Shown: piece after piece, positions 1 through 4,522 of the stretch
Position numbering within the stretch: position 1 is the stretch's first letter
How the letters are laid out: the number at the start of each line of letters is the position of its first letter
Assembly: GCA_031266955.1 (NCBI GenBank)
Contig: JAISAA010000141.1
Location: forward strand, 1-11,257
Direction of reading: 5' to 3'
Source of the DNA: Oscillospiraceae bacterium
GTDB taxonomy: Bacteria > Bacillota > Clostridia > Oscillospirales > Oscillospiraceae
DNA length: 11,257 nucleotides
Program-made: the position numbers and the translations under genes
The notes under the pieces: generated by a model
Seen by the model: the letters and a program-made list of their open reading frames with translations, nothing else
Databases searched by the model: none
Told to the model about the DNA's origin: nothing

Positions 1-119
1 GCGGTCTTTTCCTTTCCCTCGGCGATCCGCGTGCCGTGTTTCAGCGCCCGTATAAAGCTGGCGGCAAATTGCTTTTTTGACATCACGTCATCTGCGCGGT
101 CGGTTGTCCTTGCGTTCAT
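1..119 (-). CDS. 5' part of an unknown small protein (cut by window edge)
   Basis: The reading frame opens with ATG at 119 on the minus strand and runs off the window; 39 complete codons are visible. The start is supported by an AAAGGAG ribosome binding site about 8 bases upstream and by a complete promoter repeat at 152-183 with the same geometry as those before the two toxin-antitoxin units to its right. The visible product begins MNARTTDRADDVMSKKQF and is rich in Lys, Arg and Ala; I do not recognise a family. By position it is the first gene of a third unit in the cassette run, so a small antitoxin or another toxin-antitoxin component is plausible, but that rests only on context. Confidence 0.6.
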   Translation of the reverse strand, partial: MNARTTDRADDVMSKKQFAASFIRALKHGTRIAEGKEKT

Positions 120-151
120 TTCGGATTCTCCTTTCGGTTACTTGCTTATAT

Positions 152-183
152 ATTATATGCCTTTTTGGGCGGGGTATCAATCG
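152..183 (-). promoter_or_regulatory. Promoter repeat copy 1 (before the partial gene)
   Basis: Read on the minus strand: -35 TTGATA at 180-175, a 17-bp spacer, -10 TATAAT at 157-152, then a short leader to the ATG at 119. The spacer contains GCCCAAAAAGGC, an operator-like inverted repeat shortened by one change relative to copy 2. Over the block from CGATTGATA to the -10 it differs from copy 2 by a single base. The TGA stop of the relE-like gene (179-177) lies inside the -35 hexamer. Confidence 0.8.
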
Positions 184-596
184 TTGGCGGGGTTGTCTGT
201 TTCGGATTGTTCGGGGAGATATTTTGCTATGAAAGCGTTGAGCATACCGCGTATCTCTGACTCCGGCAGCGCGGCTATCTCTTTTTTGTAATAGATGGTG
301 AGGATAGTAACTAATTTGCGTTCGATGGCGATAGCGTAAACGACGCGGTAGCCGTTCGATTTACCGGCGTTCGCGTCGGGGTTCGGCAGGCGGAGCTTAT
401 ACACCTCGATCCTCGTCGGCTCGTCATAGGTAAGGATATTGTCGCCGCTGAAATTGCCTTTTTCAAAATCATCGATAAGCTCTATCATTTGCGCAGGCAG
501 CGACGTGAACCGCTTCTTTTTCGCCAAGCGGTCGGCTTCGTTTTGGGCGCGGTCGTCAACCCTGACCTCGTATACTTCGATATTCTCATTGCTCAT
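177..596 (-). CDS. RelE/ParE-superfamily toxin
   Basis: A 139-residue protein with the C-terminal pattern of RelE-type mRNA interferases: KLRLPNPDANAGKSNGYRVV at residues 67-86 (the family's basic strand with GKS-x-GYR), followed by LVTILTIYYKKE at 95-106. RelE toxins typically cleave mRNA at the ribosome; that activity is inferred from family membership. The first 50 residues are charged and helical, and the protein is longer than a typical RelE (about 90-100). Its ATG (596-594) overlaps the end of the putative antitoxin gene by 11 bases, the coupling expected of a toxin-antitoxin pair. The last residues, NPAND, and the stop run into promoter repeat copy 1, which encodes the final Asp and the TGA. 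A HigB- or Gp49-type assignment is also possible. Confidence 0.75.
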   Translation of the reverse strand: MSNENIEVYEVRVDDRAQNEADRLAKKKRFTSLPAQMIELIDDFEKGNFSGDNILTYDEPTRIEVYKLRLPNPDANAGKSNGYRVVYAIAIERKLVTILTIYYKKEIAALPESEIRGMLNAFIAKYLPEQSETDNPAND

Positions 597-789
597 TATT
601 TTTCATTTCCTCAACTTCCTTGGCTAACTGAGTGAAAAATTCTCTCGCGTTGCGCCCTTTCTTTTCGCCTTTAATGATTTGCGCGAACTCCTGAACGGAG
701 CCCTCTAAATTGCGCGCAAAGCGCAGCTCGGCATACGAATGCCCGCGCATTTCCTGCGTGGCTCTTACCGGTTTATACATTGTCTCCAT
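586..789 (-). CDS. Putative antitoxin partner of the RelE-like toxin
   Basis: A 67-residue charged protein starting at ATG 789, with AGGAG 8 bases upstream and promoter repeat copy 2 just beyond. The first gene of a two-gene unit with an 11-base overlap into a RelE-type toxin gene is the usual place for the antitoxin. The sequence has a basic N-terminal part (KPVRATQEMRGHSYAELRFA, residues 5-24) and a helical C-terminus (REFFTQLAKEVEEMKNNEQ), which could be a DNA-binding part plus a toxin-wrapping part, but I do not recognise a named antitoxin family such as RelB or an HTH. A second in-frame ATG three codons in is less well spaced from the ribosome binding site. The function is inferred from position only. 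Confidence 0.6.
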   Translation of the reverse strand: METMYKPVRATQEMRGHSYAELRFARNLEGSVQEFAQIIKGEKKGRNAREFFTQLAKEVEEMKNNEQ

Positions 790-818
790 TGTTTTAGCTC
801 CTTTCGGTTGGTTACGTT

Positions 819-850
819 ATTATATGCCCTTTTGGGCGGGGTATCAATCG
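819..850 (-). promoter_or_regulatory. Promoter repeat copy 2 (before the relE-like unit)
   Basis: On the minus strand: -35 TTGATA at 847-842, a 17-bp spacer, -10 TATAAT at 824-819, ATG at 789. The spacer holds the inverted repeat GCCC-AAAA-GGGC (826-837) between the two hexamers, where a bound repressor would block RNA polymerase. The TGA stop (846-844) of the 45-residue ORF lies inside the -35. The leader motif AACCGAAAGGAG is shared with copy 1. Confidence 0.85.
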
Positions 851-981
851 GGGGTGTCTTCGGGGTCCATTTTTACTATTACGAATCGCCGGGTTTTGTC
901 GGTGTAGAACTCGCGGGGAGGGATTAGGATGTTGCCGTATTGGGGGATTATGCCGGGGGGTTTTTCGGCGATGGGGATCAT
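844..981 (-). CDS. 45-residue ORF coupled to hicA
   Basis: A short ORF opening with ATG at 981-979, overlapping the hicA TGA (980-978) as ATGA, so it is positioned for translational coupling as the third gene of the hicBA unit. The product starts MIPIAEKPPGIIPQYGNILI, continues with PPREFYTDKTRRFVIVK and ends DPEDTPD. It is Pro-rich early and basic in the middle, with no domain I recognise. Its last Asp codon and TGA stop come from promoter repeat copy 2. Evidence that it is real: the exact stop/start overlap, an uninterrupted frame filling the whole gap between hicA and the next promoter, and protein-like composition. It could be an accessory or regulatory component of the toxin-antitoxin unit. 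There is no independent ribosome binding site, so expression would depend on coupling. Confidence 0.5.
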   Translation of the reverse strand: MIPIAEKPPGIIPQYGNILIPPREFYTDKTRRFVIVKMDPEDTPD

Positions 982-1208
982 TTTATAAACCGAACAAAGT
1001 CATCAATGTCTATTCCGAGCTGTGCTAAAATGGCGGCGAATACAGCTCGGGTTACGTCTTTGCCCGAATGTATTGCTATCACTGACGTCCGGCCTGTTTT
1101 TGGATTGTATATTTTATGGTGCGAGCCTCTGACAGTTTTCTCCTCGCAGCCGTATTGGATAAGCAGACCGTACATATCCTTTGCCTTTATTACCGGAAGC
1201 TTATGCAT
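978..1208 (-). CDS. hicA: HicA-type mRNA interferase toxin
   Basis: A 76-residue HicA toxin. It has the family's dsRBD-like layout: an N-terminal helix (KAKDMYGLLIQYGCEE, residues 8-23), the RGSHHKIYNP strand (27-36) containing the catalytic His of the GSH motif (H30), and a C-terminal helix after VIAIHSGKDV. HicA cleaves mRNA and is neutralised by HicB. I chose the ATG at 1208 rather than the TTG at 1220 because GAGG lies about 6 bases before the ATG and the resulting 8-base overlap with hicB is typical; the TTG would only add MRSR. Gene order is hicB then hicA, the reverse of the classic hicAB arrangement but common. The stop overlaps the next small ORF as ATGA. Confidence 0.88.
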   Translation of the reverse strand: MHKLPVIKAKDMYGLLIQYGCEEKTVRGSHHKIYNPKTGRTSVIAIHSGKDVTRAVFAAILAQLGIDIDDFVRFIK

Positions 1209-1443
1209 CCGAGACCTCAAACATTAAATAGTAGTTCAGAACATCGGGGTAATCCTCCATATACAGCTCCGCGGCTTCCAGCATATTTTTTTGTATCTCT
1301 TGCAGCGTATCGCCTTGCGTCGCGCAGCCGCCGCCGGGCATATCGCATTTTGCCCAATATCCCGGAGCGTCGCCGTTCGGACGCACTGTTACGCGAAAAG
1401 CCGTGCTTGTGCCCGCGCTTGTTTTCCTCACTGTTGTTGGCAT
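1201..1443 (-). CDS. hicB: HicB-type antitoxin
   Basis: An 80-residue HicB antitoxin, the partner of the HicA toxin encoded just downstream. The core FRVTVRPNGDAPGYWAKCDM (residues 16-35) followed by PGGGCATQGDTLQEIQKNML (36-55) is the family's partial RNase H-like fold: a strand with GYWA, a PGG/GC turn, then the QGDT helix ending in AAELYMED. After this only YPDVLNYYLMFEVSDA remains, so there is no room for the C-terminal ribbon-helix-helix or HTH that many HicB proteins use to repress their own promoter. The start ATG (1443) is preceded by AAAGGAAG and promoter repeat copy 3. Residue-level motifs and the adjacent hicA make this call firm; autoregulation, if any, would need another DNA-binding protein. 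Confidence 0.88.
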   Translation of the reverse strand: MPTTVRKTSAGTSTAFRVTVRPNGDAPGYWAKCDMPGGGCATQGDTLQEIQKNMLEAAELYMEDYPDVLNYYLMFEVSDA

Positions 1444-1468
1444 TGTTATCGCTTCCTTTCTTGGTTAT

Positions 1469-1500
1469 ATTATATGCCCTTTTGGGTTTGCTATCAATCG
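1469..1500 (-). promoter_or_regulatory. Promoter repeat copy 3 (before hicBA)
   Basis: On the minus strand: -35 TTGATA at 1497-1492, a 17-bp spacer, -10 TATAAT at 1474-1469, ATG of hicB at 1443. The half of the spacer next to the -10, CCCAAAAGGGCA, is identical to copy 2, while the five bases after the -35 differ (GCAAA instead of CCCCG). A TGA stop of an upstream frame (1496-1494) again lies inside the -35. Confidence 0.85.
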
Positions 1501-1616
1501 GTGTTGTTGCGCCAGAGGCGGCGCATATCTATGAGGTTGCCGCGGGGGCGGGGGGTGGCGTTGGCGCGGGCGATTAGCTGATGTGCTTCAAGTCGGTAAT
1601 CTGCTGCGTATGCTCC
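1494..1616 (-). pseudogene. Open frame without a start, possible remnant of a cassette gene
   Basis: On the minus strand the frame is open for about 40 codons between a TGA at 1619 and the TGA at 1496-1494 within promoter repeat copy 3. It contains LEAHQLIARANATPRPRGNL followed by IDMRRLWRNNTD. No ATG, GTG or TTG opens it except one internal ATG at 1526, ten codons from the end. Its 5' half lies under the 3' end of the XRE-FRG gene in another frame. Because it ends with the same repeat-encoded Asp-TGA as the other two cassette units, it may be the 3' remnant of a gene displaced by the neighbouring insertion. It could equally be chance: the region is GC-rich and unsupported by any recognised family. 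Confidence 0.25.
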
Positions 1617-3115
1617 TCAACGGTTTGCTTTAGGTCGGAAATTTGCTGTTCAAGGCCAACGATCTTTTCCAAAATGGTTTTATTTTGGCGCGTGAGCTCA
1701 GCAAGCATTTCTTCTGTTGTTTCAGTGGGAGTTTTTTCGTTCATGACGTACCTCGCTATATTATCAAAATCGGTATAAACCGTTGCGCGGTTTATATTGA
1801 GAGCGTCTAATTCTTTGAGTATACGCGTTTTTGCTTTGGCTGCTATTGGTATACGCTGAATATAGGCGCCGCCGTCAAGCGGTCTTACGCTGAGATGAAG
1901 TGTTTCATAAGCTTCGGCTACGCCTGTTCTTTCTGGCAAAGGCGCTAAACTTTGCCAAGTGCCATTGTGAACCCATTGATAAATAAAACAACTGTTTTGA
2001 GCGGAATACCGAGCCGTAGTAATTAGAGGGTTATAGATTGCGAGTGGCAGCCAGTTTAATAATCTCCCTAAATATTCGGGAAGAAAATCTTCTTCATACA
2101 TATTAGTAAATTCTTCTGAAGTGGCGAAATTCAATAGCCCTAAAAATGTATCAAAAAACAGTTCACCCCGGTCGAAATGCGGCGTATATAATAAGTTTTT
2201 AAGCGTGGAATATCGGAGTTCTTCTTTCACACCCAAGATTTCTGTAAGAAAGTCCTCAGTAGTTTTGGTATTAAGGCGCATCTTTGCGTAGTCGTAAATG
2301 CCCGGATGAGCTTCTTCTATATTAGAGAGAATATCCGCTTGATTTTGAGGTGGAATTTCCGACAATGCTTTAATTAAAGGCTCGAACCGAATATTTGTCT
2401 CGCTATGATGTTCACGAAAATATTTCGCAAAACAATCGTATAAAATTTTCTTGCTATTCTTCGTCTCTTTGCTTCGGTCAAATGGAGAATCATCGCCTAT
2501 TACGCTTATAAGCGGTGTGATGTCAACATAGTCATTTGAAAAACAATAAACAACGCCATCGTTTTCAGATTTATTTTCACACGCGAAATACAAAGCGATA
2601 AGAGGATTTTTTGTCACATCCAGAAGATTTATTGGGAGATTATGGTGACGAGCAACGGCTACAAAATCCCCTTTTTCGCTTTCCGTCAATTGCAGGTAAA
2701 CGCGTTTATAAAAATTTTGATGAATTTTATGAAGAATGTCTGTATCTCCTTTGTAAGGTTCTCGAAACGCGGAAGCTAAAAGCGTTTCATTGCCATAATC
2801 GCGGCCTTCCCCGCGGAAACAAAAATAGTTGTTCCCGTTTTGGACGGTTTTTGCAATATAACCGGGCACGGAACTAACATGAGCTGCTTTGTTACCTATA
2901 ATTTCAGATTGCGAAACGCTTCTACCGGTTAGCGCCAAAAAAACATCCATCCCTAAAAATCCGCAAATAGGGACAACGTATTCGTTTGGAATATCGCGAT
3001 CACTTTTAAACCAGTTGTTGAGCGTTGACGTAGAAATCCCGATATGGTCAGCTAAAGCCTTCTGGGACACTTTCTTTTCTTTTAATTCTTCGTGAACACG
3101 CCTCGTAAAGCTCAT
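1574..3115 (-). CDS. XRE-type HTH fused to an FRG-domain protein
   Basis: A 513-residue protein. Residues 1-65 form an XRE/Cro-like HTH (VSQKALADHIGISTSTLNNW, 16-35). The FRG domain follows: the name-giving FRG at 100-102 within YFCFRGEGRD, then ARHHNLPINLLDVTKNPLIA (155-174) plus LYFA, the family's second conserved block. Roughly residues 200-460 are unrecognised, and about 465-513 is a likely coiled coil (EKIVGLEQQISDLKQTVEE). FRG domains occur in accessory and defence-associated proteins; their biochemical activity is not something I can state. The HTH suggests the protein senses or represses its own promoter. The start is well supported (AGGAGG 9 bases upstream). The gene is visibly AT-richer than its neighbours on both sides, which suggests separate acquisition. 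It is divergent from the NAD operon and may share its promoter core. Confidence 0.75.
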   Translation of the reverse strand: MSFTRRVHEELKEKKVSQKALADHIGISTSTLNNWFKSDRDIPNEYVVPICGFLGMDVFLALTGRSVSQSEIIGNKAAHVSSVPGYIAKTVQNGNNYFCFRGEGRDYGNETLLASAFREPYKGDTDILHKIHQNFYKRVYLQLTESEKGDFVAVARHHNLPINLLDVTKNPLIALYFACENKSENDGVVYCFSNDYVDITPLISVIGDDSPFDRSKETKNSKKILYDCFAKYFREHHSETNIRFEPLIKALSEIPPQNQADILSNIEEAHPGIYDYAKMRLNTKTTEDFLTEILGVKEELRYSTLKNLLYTPHFDRGELFFDTFLGLLNFATSEEFTNMYEEDFLPEYLGRLLNWLPLAIYNPLITTARYSAQNSCFIYQWVHNGTWQSLAPLPERTGVAEAYETLHLSVRPLDGGAYIQRIPIAAKAKTRILKELDALNINRATVYTDFDNIARYVMNEKTPTETTEEMLAELTRQNKTILEKIVGLEQQISDLKQTVEEHTQQITDLKHIS

Positions 3116-3200
3116 AAAATAATTCCTCCTAACGCGTTTGTTGTAAAATGTTTTGTTTTTGTGAAATATTGCGCAGATTCTCTAAATACGGATTTTTCTG

Positions 3201-3230
3201 TTGACTAAATTCCTGAATAGGGATTATAAT
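3201..3230 (+). promoter_or_regulatory. Promoter for the xre-adps-namat operon
   Basis: TTGACT at 3201-3206 and a perfect TATAAT at 3225-3230 separated by 18 bp, a good sigma-A type promoter. It would give a leader of roughly 130 bases before the xre ATG at 3367. A further downstream promoter closer to the gene cannot be excluded. Confidence 0.65.
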
Positions 3231-3252
3231 ACCCCCGAGCCTGAAAAGGCAA
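3223..3252 (-). promoter_or_regulatory. Possible minus-strand promoter sharing the same -10 core
   Basis: ATTATAAT (3223-3230) is a perfect palindrome, so the minus strand also reads TATAAT (3228-3223). An imperfect -35, TTGCCT at 3252-3247, sits 18 bp upstream of it. This would give the XRE-FRG gene a leader of about 100 bases. The weak -35 makes this less certain than the plus-strand promoter. Confidence 0.35.
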
Positions 3253-3366
3253 AGCCCGCCCCCCCCCTCGGCGTGCGTGTCATATGGTCTGCAAACTTAA
3301 TGATACCACACCGCGGGGGGAAAGGCAATACGTTTACAATATTTTGATACGAAAGGGAAAAAGCAA

Positions 3367-3606
3367 ATGTTCAGGAGAAATTTAAGGCTTCTTCGGACGA
3401 TGGCGGGGTACACACAGGTCCAGATGGCGGAGATGATCGGGATACCGACCGCGACGTACACGCGCGTTGAAGGAGGCTCGCGCAATCTGCCGCCGGAGAT
3501 CGTCGGGAAGCTGACGGAAATTTTTGAGTGCTCGGCGGATGATCTGCTGTGCGGGGTGGTTGAGATTGCTTGGGCGCGGGGAGATACTCCAAATGATAAA
3601 ACTTAA
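3367..3606 (+). CDS. Small XRE-family transcriptional regulator
   Basis: A 79-residue protein that is almost entirely one XRE/Cro-type HTH: FRRNLRLLRTMAGYTQVQMA (residues 2-21), EMIGIPTATYTRVEGGSRNL (22-41), then PPEIVGKLTEIFECSADDLL. This is the layout of small phage or mobile-element repressors. It is the first gene after the plus-strand promoter, and its 3' end overlaps the adps start by 14 bases, so it very likely regulates the operon it heads, perhaps through the dyad at 3220-3234. The start ATG has AAAGGG about 9 bases upstream. The last 20 residues, after DDLL, are not conserved-looking and mostly carry the ribosome binding site of the next gene. Confidence 0.85.
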   Translation: MFRRNLRLLRTMAGYTQVQMAEMIGIPTATYTRVEGGSRNLPPEIVGKLTEIFECSADDLLCGVVEIAWARGDTPNDKT

Positions 3607-4522
3607 CGGAGAACTCATCGGCCACGGCACATTTCCAAACAAAGAAGTGACGTTCACCGGTTTGGGCAAGCTCATCAGGCCGCTTGAAGAAAACACCGTC
3701 ACCGTACGCTACGACCATCACGAAAAGACCTTTGAGGCGTTCGTGCTGTTAGCCACCGTCCTTAATCAGACACTCACGGGAGACAAGCTGATTTTAGAAA
3801 TGCCGTATATGCCCTATCTCAGGGCGGACAGGCACGTCGGGGACGATCCGCAAATGCTTACGTCCATCCTTGATATTGTCTCGCATTTGTGCGGGCATTG
3901 GAAAGCGGTCAAGGTCTTTGACCCTCACGTTGACATAGACCGCAAACGTTACGGCCTTGCTAATTTACAGGTGACGTCGCCGGAATCTTTGCTATATGAG
4001 CTTCTGCGCAACATCGAGACCGATTTCCGGTGCAAGGAATATTACTTAGTTTTTCCCGATACCGGAGCGTGGAAAAGATATGAGCGGCTTTTTCACAACC
4101 ATCATACTCTCGGATGGGCGTTCACTCCGATAACTACGTTGAAAGGCGAAAAGACGCGTGACGAGCACGGCGGAAAAATCAAAAGCATTGCGTTGGATAC
4201 TCTTTCCTGTGACCGTCTGAACGCAGCGCCGAAAGAAAACAGAAGAGCGATAATTATCGACGACATTGTTTCGTATGGCGGTACCGCGACGGCCATAGCC
4301 CGGCAGTTGAAAGAGGAATTCGCCTTTGAGCGCGTCATCGCATGGTTCTCGCACACCGAAACCGCCTATTATAACGGAAGAAATATCTCGCAGGATTGGA
4401 TAGACAAGGTGTATACCACCGACAGCATTTTGGAAAACCACGAGGAATTTACGTGCGGCACAGCCTGGTGGGATAAGGTTTCTATCATTCCAATTTGTAC
4501 GGAAGGACGCAATTATAAATGA
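3593..4522 (+). CDS. PRPP synthetase-like protein, candidate ADP-ribose-pyrophosphate synthetase (Adps, NARP1)
   Basis: A 309-residue ribose-phosphate pyrophosphokinase-fold protein. Visible family blocks: the ATP-loop region MPYMPYLRADRH (70-81; PYFGYARQDRK in standard Prs), FDPHVDID (109-116, the DLH block), VFPDTGAWKR (153-162, the SPD-x-G block), the flexible-loop basic stretch LKGEKTRD (183-190), and the PRPP-loop-like AIIIDDIVSYGGTATA (219-234). Every block deviates from housekeeping Prs; the loop reads SYGGT rather than DTAGT or DTGGT. With the NAMPT-like gene overlapping its stop by ATGA, this matches the phage NARP1 pair, in which Adps transfers pyrophosphate from ATP to ADP-ribose. 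The NARP1 role is inferred from pairing and divergence; supplying ordinary PRPP to a NAMPT is the alternative. I chose ATG 3593 (GGGGAG upstream, short overlap with xre) over the ATG at 3524, which adds 23 residues that are xre sequence in another frame. Confidence 0.75.
   Translation: MIKLNGELIGHGTFPNKEVTFTGLGKLIRPLEENTVTVRYDHHEKTFEAFVLLATVLNQTLTGDKLILEMPYMPYLRADRHVGDDPQMLTSILDIVSHLCGHWKAVKVFDPHVDIDRKRYGLANLQVTSPESLLYELLRNIETDFRCKEYYLVFPDTGAWKRYERLFHNHHTLGWAFTPITTLKGEKTRDEHGGKIKSIALDTLSCDRLNAAPKENRRAIIIDDIVSYGGTATAIARQLKEEFAFERVIAWFSHTETAYYNGRNISQDWIDKVYTTDSILENHEEFTCGTAWWDKVSIIPICTEGRNYK

Larger units (their letters stand above)
3116..3366. promoter_or_regulatory. Divergent intergenic control region
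   Basis: A 251-bp gap between the divergent XRE-FRG gene (left) and the xre-adps-namat operon (right). It contains a strong plus-strand promoter, a possible overlapping minus-strand promoter, a GGG-ATTATAAT-A-CCC dyad (3220-3234) that could be an operator for either flanking XRE-type protein, a run of nine C at 3259-3267 and a run of six G at 3315-3320 that could pair in the roughly 130-base plus-strand leader. A small hairpin GCCT-GAAA-AGGC lies at 3239-3250. I see no known riboswitch and no rho-independent terminator. Confidence 0.5.

Noticed and set aside
152..1500. Integron cassette array with attC sites
   Set aside because: The repeats are promoter blocks without attC features (no R''/R' core sites or long imperfect palindromes), and no integron integrase is seen.
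152..1500. CRISPR array
   Set aside because: The three repeats are about 650 bp apart and separated by genes, not by short uniform spacers.
1508..1525. Rho-independent terminator after the XRE-FRG gene
   Set aside because: A six-pair stem (TGCGCC/GGCGCA) is present, but no T run follows it on the minus strand.
3231..3366. NAD+- or PRPP-sensing riboswitch in the operon leader
   Set aside because: No known riboswitch consensus could be matched; only a short tetraloop hairpin and C/G runs are visible.
3524..3592. Longer start for the Adps-like protein at ATG 3524
   Set aside because: The added 23 residues are xre coding sequence in another frame, with no good ribosome binding site; ATG 3593 has one and gives a normal short overlap.
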